Source: Luidia sarsii (lineage: Eukaryota > Echinodermata > Asteroidea > Paxillosida > Luidiidae). From it: DNA of 64,000 nucleotides. The translations under genes and the position numbers were made by a program. Positions within the stretch are counted from its first letter, which is position 1, and each line of letters starts with the position of its first letter. The notes under the pieces were generated by a model. That model was given only the letters and a program-made list of their open reading frames with translations. It was not told the origin of the DNA and searched no databases. Of the stretch, positions 41,501 through 55,400 are shown piece after piece. The DNA lies in the NCBI GenBank assembly GCA_949987565.1, contig OX465121.1, positions 6,962,774-7,026,773 on the forward strand. Direction: 5' to 3'.

Positions 41501-43499
41501 CACATTGTTATTGAAGACCACCCGAAGCTGATGATCATTGATCAAACGGTACAAATTCGGATATCATATAGATTGAGGGAAGCAGCCAATTGAATGGTTG
41601 TCAAAAATCGTGTTCTAAACCGCAAAGGGAAAACCACAACTTTACACCCATGTTACGTGGCAGCCAGCTGAGAAAGTGACAGTAACGAGTTCTTTCCAAG
41701 CAGGTACCTTTATATTCATGTCACGTGAATTGTGCTCAAAGTAACAATTTTTTATGAAATATAATGACCGCATAATTATTTGGACTCTTGGTTATTATTT
41801 CCAACATAATGAAGATGAAAAATTAATACGATTTTTATTCCCTTCTCCTTTCTTACCCAAAGTTCAGAACTCTCAGTTATTAATTAGCGCAATACAGTTG
41901 TCAAAAAAATGTATACCTATGGCTTCTTTAAAGCAACGTAACTTGACACCTGCTGATCGACGTCATTATTTCCAATTACTGCCAAGACCGTCTGTGTACG
42001 GTCTTATAAGAATCAGGACCCAATTTCACAGTTTTTTAAACACCTTATACAGCACAGTCGTGCTGAGAAAAAAATAAGTGAAAAATACACCCGGGATCGA
42101 ACCACGAACCTACACGTTGGCAGTCGAGCGTCTTTCACACAAGGCCAATTGTCTTACGCAACAGTTTCGGATATCTTACACGTAAAAAAAGTGAAAAGGG
42201 TTATTTACAAAAAAACGAAAACAAGAACTGTTTTTGAAAGACCGAAAAAACTAAGAAAAAAAATTGAATAGGAAAACAAAACAGAACGAAGACAAGAGCC
42301 GTTTCGGAAGACCGAAATAGATGGACAAAAAAGGGGAGAAAAAAAATGTATAAAAAAAAAATTAAAACAAAAGCTGTATCGGAAGACCAAACAGCAAAAA
42401 ATGAATAAAAAACAAACACGAAACTCTTAAAAAATCCAAGTTTGCGAGAAAAAAAGTTATGCGGTGTCAGACCAAGCTTTCAGATCCCCGGGACCTCCAG
42501 GGTCGTCCCGTGTGCACGGATCTATTAGAGCTCTTAAGGCCTCGGTACCGGTCCACCGCACGTCCTTCCCTGTCCATCCATATAGGCCCGTAGACCCACG
42601 CGCCATGTGAGGGAGGAAACACAGCGGCCCCTAGACCTTGGCCGCCGAGTCGACCAAATGCTTGTGTCCCTTTACGAAGGCGCGAACCTGGATTATGAGA
42701 ACAGTCCCAGCATCACAGCGGCACATCTAGATGCGCCACATGCGACGTTGGTGTTTGCGGGAGTTTTTTAAACACCTTATACCGCACTATCGTGCTGAGA
42801 AAAAATAAATGAAAAATACCCCCGGGATCGAACCACGAACCTACACTTTGGCAGGCGAGCGTCTTTCACACAAGGCCACTCGTGTTACGCAACAGTTACG
42901 GACATCTTATACATGTTAGCGAACCCGATTAAAATTACGGGGCATGGCCGTTGGCGGCGGGCTTTTGGATGTCGTCGCGAGTAAAGGGTTCAGCACACTA
43001 AAATACTTCCGTAAGCCATAATTATTATGCATGGCGCAGTACAATGGCATGCATGTACAACATTGTTCAAGTGAAAATGTTAGTGAGGTTTGACGTGAAA
43101 ATCATGTCATGTCAGTTAAATTTTACCTTTAATATTGTCGATTCTAAACTCAAGCAAAGTTTCAACCTGAAGCAACATGTACACTACGATAACTCTTCCC
43201 AGTTAAAATAATGCAGCTTTAATGTCAAGTGACGCACTACACTGACACATTGTTATTGAAGACCACCCGAAGCTGATGATCATTGATCAAACGGTACAAA
43301 TTCGGATATCATATAGATTGAGGGAAGCAGCCAATTGAATGGTTGTCAAAAATCGTGTTCTAAACCGCAAAGGGAAAACCACAACTTTACACCCATGTTA
43401 CGTGGCAGCCAGCTGATAAAGTGACAGTAACGAGTTCTTTCCAAGCAGGTACCTTTATATTCATGTCACGTGAATTGTGCTCAAAGTAACAATTTTTTT
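29528..43499. repeat. Transitional part of the array: hybrid tetramers and a dimer duplication
   Basis: Copies at 27781/34767 and 29528/36514 still match at 6986 bp; CACCCTATAC for CACCTTATAC occurs only in 29528 and 36514. The copy at 33023 carries family III traits (CTG codon 6, the one-base A deletion, TTGTCAGAAATCG upstream). The monomer pair starting 38261/40007 is repeated as 41754/43500 at 3493 bp, sharing CACTTTGG, GGATGTCG, GTACAACATTG and GTACACTACG. This pattern fits unequal crossover or conversion joining two array lineages. Confidence 0.75.
39977..40330 (+). CDS. 117-aa variant of the monomer ORF
   Basis: In a subset of copies (39977, 43470, 45218, 48709, 50457, 52205) one extra T in the run before the usual ATG puts an upstream ATG in frame. 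This adds ten residues (MNCAQSNNFF) to the 107-residue form. The same copies read GAAAAAATAATA where others read GAAAAATTAATA (Leu to Ile). The extended start overlaps the CACGTG/TATA-like segment used as upstream sequence in other copies, so it is more likely a by-product of homopolymer drift than a real start. I see no function. The copies at 45218 and 52205 also share a Tyr to Asn change (CATTAT to CATAAT), 6987 bp apart, which is useful as a higher-order-repeat marker. Confidence 0.12.
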   Translation: MNCAQSNNFFMKYNDLIIIWTLGYYFQHNEDEKIIRFLFPSPFLPKVQNSQLLISAIQLSKKCIPMASLKQRNLTPADRRHYFQLLPRPSVYGLIRIRTQFHSFLNTLYSTVVLRKK

Positions 43500-46400
43500 A
43501 TGAAATATAATGACCTGATAATTATTTGGACTCTTGGTTATTATTTCCAACATAATGAAGATGAAAAAATAATACGATTTTTATTCCCTTCTCCTTTCTT
43601 ACCCAAAGTTCAGAACTCTCAGTTATTAATTAGCGCAATACAGTTGTCAAAAAAGTGTATACCTATGGCTTCTTTAAAGCAACGTAACTTGACACCTGCT
43701 GATCGACGTCATTATTTCCAATTACTGCCAAGACCGTCTGTGTACGGTCTTATAAGAATCAGGACCCAATTTCACAGTTTTTTAAACACCTTATACAGCA
43801 CAGTCGTGCTGAGAAAAAAATAAGTGAAAAATACACCCGGGATCGAACCACGAACCTACACGTTGGCAGTCGAGCGTCTTTCACACAAGGCCAATTGTCT
43901 TACGCAACAGTTTCGGATATCTTACACGTTAAGAAAAAAGTGAAAAGGGTTATTTACAAAAAAACGAAAACAAGAACTGTTTTGAAAGACCGAAAAAACT
44001 AAGAAAAAAAATTGAATAGGAAAACAAAACAGAACGAAGCCAAGAGCCGTTTCGGAAGACCGAAATAGATGGACAAAAAAGGGGAGAAAAAAAATGTATA
44101 AAAAAAAACTGAAAACAAAAGCTGTATCGGAAGACCAAACAGCAAAAAATGAATAAAAAACAAACACGAAACTCTTAAAAAATCCAAGTTTGCGAGAAAA
44201 AAAGTTATGCGGTGTCAGACCAAGCTTTAAGATCCCCGGGACCTCCAGGGTCGTCCCGTGTGCACGGATCTATTAGAGCTCTTAAGGCCTCGGTACCGGT
44301 CCACCGCACGTCCTTCCCTGTCCATCCATATAGGCCCGTAGACCCACGCGCCATGTGAGGGAGGAAACACAGCGGCCCCTAGACCTTGGCCGCCGAGTCG
44401 ACCAAATGCTTGTGTCCCTTTACGAAGGCGCGAACCTGGATTATGAGAACAGTCCCAGCATCACAGCGGCACATCTAGATGCGCCACATGCGACGTTGGT
44501 GTTTGCGGGAGTTTTTTAAACACCTTATACCGCACTATCGTGCTGAGAAAAAATAAATGAAAAATACCCCCGGGATCGAACCACGAACCTACACGTTGGC
44601 AGGCGAGCGTCTTTCACACAAGGCCACTCGTGTTACGCAACAGTTACGGACATCTTATACATGTTAGCGAACCCGATTAAAATTACGGGGCATGGCCGTT
44701 GGCGGCGGGCTTTTGGATTTCGTCGCGAGTAAAGGGTTCAGCACACTAAAATACTTCCGTAAGCCATAATTATTATGCATGGCGCAGTACAATGGCATGC
44801 ATGTACAAAATTGTTCAAGTGAAAATGTTAGTGAGGTTTGACGTGAAAATCATGTCATGTCAGTTAAATTTTACCTTTAATATTGTCGATTCTAAACTCA
44901 AGCAAAGTTTCAACCTGAAGCAACATGTACAATACGATAACTCTTCCCAGTTAAAATAATGCAGCTTTAATGTCAAGTGACGCACTACACTGACACATTG
45001 TTATTGAAGACCACCCGAAGCTGATGATCATTGATCAAACGGTACAAATTCGGATATCATATAGATTGAGGGAAGCAGCCAATTGAATGGTTGTCAAAAA
45101 TCGTGTTCTAAACCGCAAAGGGAAAACCACAACTTTACACCCATGTTACGTGGCAGCCAGCTGATAAAGTGACAGTAACGAGTTCTTTCCAAGCAGGTAC
45201 CTTTATATTCATGTCACGTGAATTGTGCTCAAAGTAACAATTTTTTTATGAAATATAATGACCTGATAATTATTTGGACTCTTGGTTATTATTTCCAACA
45301 TAATGAAGATGAAAAAATAATACGATTTTTATTCCCTTCTCCTTTCTTACCCAAAGTTCAGAACTCTCAGTTATTAATTAGCGCAATACAGTTGTCAAAA
45401 AAGTGTATACCTATGGCTTCTTTAAAGCAACGTAACTTGACACCTGCTGATCGACGTCATAATTTCCAATTACTGCCAAGACCGTCTGTGTACGGTCTTA
45501 TAAGAATCAGGACCCAATTTCATAGTTTTTTAAACACCTTATACAGCACAGTCGTGCTGAGAAAAAAATAAGTGAAAAATACACCCGGGATCGAACCACG
45601 AACCTACACGTTGGCAGTCGAGCGTCTTTCACACAAGGCCAATTGTCTTACGCAACAGTTTCGGATATCTTACACGTAAAAAAAGTGAAAAGGGTTATTT
45701 ACAAAAAAACGAAAACAAGAACTGTTTTTGAAAGACCGAAAAAACTAAGAAAAAAAATTGAATAGGAAAACAAAACAGAACGAAGCCAAGAGCCGTTTCG
45801 GAAGACCGAAATAGATGGACAAAAAAGGGGAGAAAAAAAATGTATAAAAAAAAACTGAAAACAAAAGCTGTATCGGAAGACCAAACAGCAAAAAATGAAT
45901 AAAAAACAAACACGAAACTCTTAAAAAATCCAAGTTTGCGAGAAAAAAAGTTATGCGGTGTCAGACCAAGCTTTCAGATCCCCGGGACCTCCAGGGTCGT
46001 CCCGTGTGCACGGATCTATTAGAGCTCTTAAGGCCTCGGTACCGGTCCACCGCACGTCCTTCCCTGTCCATCCATATAGGCCCGTAGACCCACGCGCCAT
46101 GTGAGGGAGGAAACACAGCGGCCCCTAGACCTTGGCCGCCGAGTCGACCAAATGCTTGTGTCCCTTTACGAAGGCGCGAACCTGGATTATGAGAACAGTC
46201 CCAGCATCACAGCGGCACATCTAGATGCGCCACATGCGACGTTGGTGTTTGCGGGAGTTTTTTAAACACCTTATACCGCACTATCGTGCTGAGAAAAAAT
46301 AAATGAAAAATACCCCCGGGATCGAACCACGAACCTACACGTTGGCAGGCGAGCGTCTTTCACACAAGGCCACTCGTGTTACGCAACAGTTACGGACATC

Positions 46401-49400
46401 TTATACATGTTAGCGAACCCGATTAAAATTACGGGGCATGGCCGTTGGCGGCGGGCTTTTGGATTTCGTCGCGAGTAAAGGGTTCAGCACACTAAAATAC
46501 TTCCGTAAGCCATAATTATTATGCATGGCGCAGTACAATGGCATGCATGTACAAAATTGTTCAAGTGAAAATGTTAGTGAGGTTTGACGTGAAAATCATG
46601 TCATGTCAGTTAAATTTTACCTTTAATATTGTCGATTCTAAACTCAAGCAAAGTTTCAACCTGAAGCAACATGTACAATACGATAACTCTTCCCAGTTAA
46701 AATAATGCAGCTTTAATGTCAAGTGACGCACTACACTGACACATTGTTATTGAAGACCACCCGAAGCTGATGATCATTGATCAAACGGTACAAATTCGGA
46801 TATCATATAGATTGAGGGAAGCAGCCAATTGAATGGTTGTCAGAAATCGTGTTCTAAACCGCAAAGGGAAAACCACAACTTTACACCCATGTTACGTGGC
46901 AGCCAGCTGATAAAGTGACAGTAACGAGTTCTTTCCAAGCAGGTACCTTTATATTCATGTCACGTGAATTGTGCTCAAAGTAACAATTTTTTTATGAAAT
47001 ATAATGACCTGATAATTATTTGGACTCTTGGTTATTATTTCCAACATAATGAAGATGAAAAATAATACGATTTTTATTCCCTTCTCCTTTCTTACCCAAA
47101 GTTCAGAACTCTCAGTTATTAATTAGCGCAATACAGTTGTCAAAAAAGTGTATACCTATGGCTTCTTTAAAGCAACGTAACTTGACACCTGCTGATCGAC
47201 GTCATTATTTCCAATTACTGCCAAGACCGTCTGTGTACGGTCTTATAAGAATCAGGACCCAATTTCACAGTTTTTTAAACACCTTATACAGCACAGTCGT
47301 GCTGAGAAAAAAATAAGTGAAAAATACACCCGGGATCGAACCACGAACCTACACGTTGGCAGTCGAGCGTCTTTCACACAAGGCCAATTGTCTTACGCAA
47401 CAGTTTCGGATATCTTACACGTAAAAAAAGTGAAAAGGGTTATTTACAAAAAAACGAAAACAAGAACTGTTTTTGAAAGACCGAAAAAACTAAGAAAAAA
47501 AATTGAATAGGAAAACAAAACAGAACGAAGACAAGAGCCGTTTCGGAAGACCGAAATAGATGGACAAAAAAGGGGAGAAAAAAAATGTATAAAAAAAAAA
47601 TTAAAACAAAAGCTGTATCGGAAGACCAAACAGCAAAAAATGAATAAAAAACAAACACGAAACTCTTAAAAAATCCAAGTTTGCGAGAAAAAAAGTTATG
47701 CGGTGTCAGACCAAGCTTTCAGATCCCCGGGACCTCCAGGGTCGTCCCGTGTGCACGGATCTATTAGAGCTCTTAAGGCCTCGGTACCGGTCCACCGCAC
47801 GTCCTTCCCTGTCCATCCATATAGGCCCGTAGACCCACGCGCCATGTGAGGGAGGAAACACAGCGGCCCCTAGACCTTGGCCGCCGAGTCGACCAAATGC
47901 TTGTGTCCCTTTACGAAGGCGCGAACCTGGATTATGAGAACAGTCCCAGCATCACAGCGGCACATCTAGATGCGCCACATGCGACGTTGGTGTTTGCGGG
48001 AGTTTTTTAAACACCTTATACCGCACTATCGTGCTGAGAAAAAATAAATGAAAAATACCCCCGGGATCGAACCACGAACCTACACTTTGGCAGGCGAGCG
48101 TCTTTCACACAAGGCCACTCGTGTTACGCAACAGTTACGGACATCTTATACATGTTAGCGAACCCGATTAAAATTACGGGGCATGGCCGTTGGCGGCGGG
48201 CTTTTGGATGTCGTCGCGAGTAAAGGGTTCAGCACACTAAAATACTTCCGTAAGCCATAATTATTATGCATGGCGCAGTACAATGGCATGCATGTACAAC
48301 ATTGTTCAAGTGAAAATGTTAGTGAGGTTTGACGTGAAAATCATGTCATGTCAGTTAAATTTTACCTTTAATATTGTCGATTCTAAACTCAAGCAAAGTT
48401 TCAACCTGAAGCAACATGTACACTACGATAACTCTTCCCAGTTAAAATAATGCAGCTTTAATGTCAAGTGACGCACTACACTGACACATTGTTATTGAAG
48501 ACCACCCGAAGCTGATGATCATTGATCAAACGGTACAAATTCGGATATCATATAGATTGAGGGAAGCAGCCAATTGAATGGTTGTCAAAAATCGTGTTCT
48601 AAACCGCAAAGGGAAAACCACAACTTTACACCCATGTTACGTGGCAGCCAGCTGATAAAGTGACAGTAACGAGTTCTTTCCAAGCAGGTACCTTTATATT
48701 CATGTCACGTGAATTGTGCTCAAAGTAACAATTTTTTTATGAAATATAATGACCTGATAATTATTTGGACTCTTGGTTATTATTTCCAACATAATGAAGA
48801 TGAAAAAATAATACGATTTTTATTCCCTTCTCCTTTCTTACCCAAAGTTCAGAACTCTCAGTTATTAATTAGCGCAATACAGTTGTCAAAAAAGTGTATA
48901 CCTATGGCTTCTTTAAAGCAACGTAACTTGACACCTGCTGATCGACGTCATTATTTCCAATTACTGCCAAGACCGTCTGTGTACGGTCTTATAAGAATCA
49001 GGACCCAATTTCACAGTTTTTTAAACACCTTATACAGCACAGTCGTGCTGAGAAAAAAATAAGTGAAAAATACACCCGGGATCGAACCACGAACCTACAC
49101 GTTGGCAGTCGAGCGTCTTTCACACAAGGCCAATTGTCTTACGCAACAGTTTCGGATATCTTACACGTTAAAAAAAAAGTGAAAAGGGTTATTTACAAAA
49201 AAACGAAAACAAGAACTGTTTTGAAAGACCGAAAAAACTAAGAAAAAAAATTGAATAGGAAAACAAAACAGAACGAAGCCAAGAGCCGTTTCGGAAGACC
49301 GAAATAGATGGACAAAAAAGGGGAGAAAAAAAATGTATAAAAAAAAACTGAAAACAAAAGCTGTATCGGAAGACCAAACAGCAAAAAATGAATAAAAAAC

Positions 49401-52400
49401 AAACACGAAACTCTTAAAAAATCCAAGTTTGCGAGAAAAAAAGTTATGCGGTGTCAGACCAAGCTTTCAGATCCCCGGGACCTCCAGGGTCGTCCCGTGT
49501 GCACGGATCTATTAGAGCTCTTAAGGCCTCGGTACCGGTCCACCGCACGTCCTTCCCTGTCCATCCATATAGGCCCGTAGACCCACGCGCCATGTGAGGG
49601 AGGAAACACAGCGGCCCCTAGACCTTGGCCGCCGAGTCGACCAAATGCTTGTGTCCCTTTACGAAGGCGCGAACCTGGATTATGAGAACAGTCCCAGCAT
49701 CACAGCGGCACATCTAGATGCGCCACATGCGACGTTGGTGTTTGCGGGAGTTTTTTAAACACCTTATACCGCACTATCGTGCTGAGAAAAAATAAATGAA
49801 AAATACCCCCGGGATCGAACCACGAACCTACACGTTGGCAGGCGAGCGTCTTTCACACAAGGCCACTCGTGTTACGCAACAGTTACGGACATCTTATACA
49901 TGTTAGCGAACCCGATTAAAATTACGGGGCATGGCCGTTGGCGGCGGGCTTTTGGATTTCGTCGCGAGTAAAGGGTTCAGCACACTAAAATACTTCCGTA
50001 AGCCATAATTATTATGCATGGCGCAGTACAATGGCATGCATGTACAAAATTGTTCAAGTGAAAATGTTAGTGAGGTTTGACGTGAAAATCATGTCATGTC
50101 AGTTAAATTTTACCTTTAATATTGTCGATTCTAAACTCAAGCAAAGTTTCAACCTGAAGCAACATGTACAATACGATAACTCTTCCCAGTTAAAATAATG
50201 CAGCTTTAATGTCAAGTGACGCACTACACTGACACATTGTTATTGAAGACCACCCGAAGCTGATGATCATTGATCAAACGGTACAAATTCGGATATCATA
50301 TAGATTGAGGGAAGCAGCCAATTGAATGGTTGTCAAAAATCGTGTTCTAAACCGCAAAGGGAAAACCACAACTTTACACCCATGTTACGTGGCAGCCAGC
50401 TGATAAAGTGACAGTAACGAGTTCTTTCCAAGCAGGTACCTTTATATTCATGTCACGTGAATTGTGCTCAAAGTAACAATTTTTTTATGAAATATAATGA
50501 CCTGATAATTATTTGGACTCTTGGTTATTATTTCCAACATAATGAAGATGAAAAAATAATACGATTTTTATTCCCTTCTCCTTTCTTACCCAAAGTTCAG
50601 AACTCTCAGTTATTAATTAGCGCAATACAGTTGTCAAAAAAGTGTATACCTATGGCTTCTTTAAAGCAACGTAACTTGACACCTGCTGATCGACGTCATT
50701 ATTTCCAATTACTGCCAAGACCGTCTGTGTACGGTCTTATAAGAATCAGGACCCAATTTCACAGTTTTTTAAACACCTTATACAGCACAGTCGTGCTGAG
50801 AAAAAAATAAGTGAAAAATACACCCGGGATCGAACCACGAACCTACACGTTGGCAGTCGAGCGTCTTTCACACAAGGCCAATTGTCTTACGCAACAGTTT
50901 CGGATATCTTACACGTTAAAAAAAAAGTGAAAAGGGTTATTTACAAAAAAACGAAAACAAGAACTGTTTTGAAAGACCGAAAAAACTAAGAAAAAAAATT
51001 GAATAGGAAAACAAAACAGAACGAAGCCAAGAGCCGTTTCGGAAGACCGAAATAGATGGACAAAAAAGGGGAGAAAAAAAATGTATAAAAAAAAACTGAA
51101 AACAAAAGCTGTATCGGAAGACCAAACAGCAAAAAATGAATAAAAAACAAACACGAAACTCTTAAAAAATCCAAGTTTGCGAGAAAAAAAGTTATGCGGT
51201 GTCAGACCAAGCTTTCAGATCCCCGGGACCTCCAGGGTCGTCCCGTGTGCACGGATCTATTAGAGCTCTTAAGGCCTCGGTACCGGTCCACCGCACGTCC
51301 TTCCCTGTCCATCCATATAGGCCCGTAGACCCACGCGCCATGTGAGGGAGGAAACACAGCGGCCCCTAGACCTTGGCCGCCGAGTCGACCAAATGCTTGT
51401 GTCCCTTTACGAAGGCGCGAACCTGGATTATGAGAACAGTCCCAGCATCACAGCGGCACATCTAGATGCGCCACATGCGACGTTGGTGTTTGCGGGAGTT
51501 TTTTAAACACCTTATACCGCACTATCGTGCTGAGAAAAAATAAATGAAAAATACCCCCGGGATCGAACCACGAACCTACACGTTGGCAGGCGAGCGTCTT
51601 TCACACAAGGCCACTCGTGTTACGCAACAGTTACGGACATCTTATACATGTTAGCGAACCCGATTAAAATTACGGGGCATGGCCGTTGGCGGCGGGCTTT
51701 TGGATTTCGTCGCGAGTAAAGGGTTCAGCACACTAAAATACTTCCGTAAGCCATAATTATTATGCATGGCGCAGTACAATGGCATGCATGTACAAAATTG
51801 TTCAAGTGAAAATGTTAGTGAGGTTTGACGTGAAAATCATGTCATGTCAGTTAAATTTTACCTTTAATATTGTCGATTCTAAACTCAAGCAAAGTTTCAA
51901 CCTGAAGCAACATGTACAATACGATAACTCTTCCCAGTTAAAATAATGCAGCTTTAATGTCAAGTGACGCACTACACTGACACATTGTTATTGAAGACCA
52001 CCCGAAGCTGATGATCATTGATCAAACGGTACAAATTCGGATATCATATAGATTGAGGGAAGCAGCCAATTGAATGGTTGTCAAAAATCGTGTTCTAAAC
52101 CGCAAAGGGAAAACCACAACTTTACACCCATGTTACGTGGCAGCCAGCTGATAAAGTGACAGTAACGAGTTCTTTCCAAGCAGGTACCTTTATATTCATG
52201 TCACGTGAATTGTGCTCAAAGTAACAATTTTTTTATGAAATATAATGACCTGATAATTATTTGGACTCTTGGTTATTATTTCCAACATAATGAAGATGAA
52301 AAAATAATACGATTTTTATTCCCTTCTCCTTTCTTACCCAAAGTTCAGAACTCTCAGTTATTAATTAGCGCAATACAGTTGTCAAAAAAGTGTATACCTA

Positions 52401-55400
52401 TGGCTTCTTTAAAGCAACGTAACTTGACACCTGCTGATCGACGTCATAATTTCCAATTACTGCCAAGACCGTCTGTGTACGGTCTTATAAGAATCAGGAC
52501 CCAATTTCATAGTTTTTTAAACACCTTATACAGCACAGTCGTGCTGAGAAAAAAATAAGTGAAAAATACACCCGGGATCGAACCACGAACCTACACGTTG
52601 GCAGTCGAGCGTCTTTCACACAACGCCAATTGTCTTACGCAACAGTTTCGGATATCTTACACGTAAAAAAAGTGAAAAGGGTTATTTACAAAAAAACGAA
52701 AACAAGAACTGTTTTTGAAAGACCGAAAAAACTAAGAAAAAAAATTGAATAGGAAAACAAAACAGAACGAAGACAAGAGCCGTTTCGGAAGACCGAAATA
52801 GATGGACAAAAAAGGGGAGAAAAAAAATGTATAAAAAAAAACTGAAAACAAAAGCTGTATCGGAAGACCAAACAGCAAAAAATGAATAAAAAACAAACAC
52901 GAAACTCTTAAAAAATCCAAGTTTGCGAGAAAAAAAGTTATGCGGTGTCAGACCAAGCTTTCAGATCCCCGGGACCTCCAGGGTCGTCCCGTGTGCACGG
53001 ATCTATTAGAGCTCTTAAGGCCTCGGTACCGGTCCACCGCACGTCCTTCCCTGTCCATCCATATAGGCCCGTAGACCCACGCGCCATGTGAGGGAGGAAA
53101 CACAGCGGCCCCTAGACCTTGGCCGCCGAGTCGACCAAATGCTTGTGTCCCTTTACGAAGGCGCGAAACTGGATTATGAGAACAGTCCCAGCATCACAGC
53201 GGCACATCTAGATGCGCCACATGCGACGTTGGTGTTTGCGGGAGTTTTTTAAACACCTTATACCGCACTATCGTGCTGAGAAAAAATAAATGAAAAATAC
53301 CCCCGGGATCGAACCACGAACCTACACGTTGGCAGGCGAGCGTCTTTCACACAAGGCCACTCGTGTTACGCAACAGTTACGGACATCTTATACATGTTAG
53401 CGAACCCGATTAAAATTACGGGGCATGGCCGTTGGCGGCGGGCTTTTGGATTTCGTCGCGAGTAAAGGGTTCAGCACACTAAAATACTTCCGTAAGCCAT
53501 AATTATTATGCATGGCGCAGTACAATGGCATGCATGTACAAAATTGTTCAAGTGAAAATGTTAGTGAGGTTTGACGTGAAAATCATGTCATGTCAGTTAA
53601 ATTTTACCTTTAATATTGTCGATTCTAAACTCAAGCAAAGTTTCAACCTGAAGCAACATGTACAATACGATAACTCTTCCCAGTTAAAATAATGCAGCTT
53701 TAATGTCAAGTGACGCACTACACTGACACATTGTTATTGAAGACCACCCGAAGCTGATGATCATTGATCAAACGGTACAAATTCGGATATCATATAGATT
53801 GAGGGAAGCAGCCAATTGAATGGTTGTCAAAAATCGTGTTCTAAACCGCAAAGGGAAAACCACAACTTTACACCCATGTTACGTGGCAGCCAGCTGATAA
53901 AGTGACAGTAACGAGTTCTTTCCAAGCAGGTACCTTTATATTCATGTCACGTGAATTGTGCTCAAAGTAACAATTTTTTTATGAAATATAATGACCTGAT
54001 AATTATTTGGACTCTTGGTTATTATTTCCAACATAATGAAGATGAAAAATAATACGATTTTTATTCCCTTCTCCTTTCTTACCCAAAGTTCAGAACTCTC
54101 AGTTATTAATTAGCGCAATACAGTTGTCAAAAAAGTGTATACCTATGGCTTCTTTAAAGCAACGTAACTTGACACCTGCTGATCGACGTCATTATTTCCA
54201 ATTACTGCCAAGACCGTCTGTGTACGGTCTTATAAGAATCAGGACCCAATTTCACAGTTTTTTAAACACCTTATACAGCACAGTCGTGCTGAGAAAAAAA
54301 TAAGTGAAAAATACACCCGGGATCGAACCACGAACCTACACGTTGGCAGTCGAGCGTCTTTCACACAAGGCCAATTGTCTTACGCAACAGTTTCGGATAT
54401 CTTACACGTAAAAAAAGTGAAAAGGGTTATTTACAAAAAAACGAAAACAAGAACTGTTTTTGAAAGACCGAAAAAACTAAGAAAAAAAATTGAATAGGAA
54501 AACAAAACAGAACGAAGCCAAGAGCCGTTTCGGAAGACCGAAATAGATGGACAAAAAAGGGGAGAAAAAAAATGTATAAAAAAAAACTGAAAACAAAAGC
54601 TGTATCGGAAGACCAAACAGCAAAAAATGAATAAAAAACAAACACGAAACTCTTAAAAAATCCAAGTTTGCGAGAAAAAAAGTTATGCGGTGTCAGACCA
54701 AGCTTTCAGATCCCCGGGACCTCCAGGGTCGTCCCGTGTGCACGGATCTATTAGAGCTCTTAAGGCCTCGGTACCGGTCCACCGCACGTCCTTCCCTGTC
54801 CATCCATATAGGCCCGTAGACCCACGCGCCATGTGAGGGAGGAAACACAGCGGCCCCTAGACCTTGGCCGCCGAGTCGACCAAATGCTTGTGTCCCTTTA
54901 CGAAGGCGCGAACCTGGATTATGAGAACAGTCCCAGCATCACAGCGGCACATCTAGATGCGCCACATGCGACGTTGGTGTTTGCGGGAGTTTTTTAAACA
55001 CCTTATACCGCACTATCGTGCTGAGAAAAAATGAATGAAAAATACCCCCGGGATCGAACCACGAACCTTCACGTTGGCAGGCGAGCGTCTTTCACACAAG
55101 GCCACTCGTGTTACGCAACAGTTACGGACATCTTATACATGTTAGCGAACCCGATTAAAATTACGGGGCATGGCCGTTGGCGGCGGGCTTTTGGATTTCG
55201 TCGCGAGTAAAGGGTTCAGCACACTAAAATACTTCCGTAAGCCATAATTATTATGCATGGCGCAGTACAATGGCATGCATGTACAACATTGTTCAAGTGA
55301 AAATGTTAGTGAGGTTTGACGTGAAAATCATGTCATGTCAGTTAAATTTTACCTTTAATATTGTCGATTCTAAACTCAAGCAAAGTTTCAACCTGAAGCA

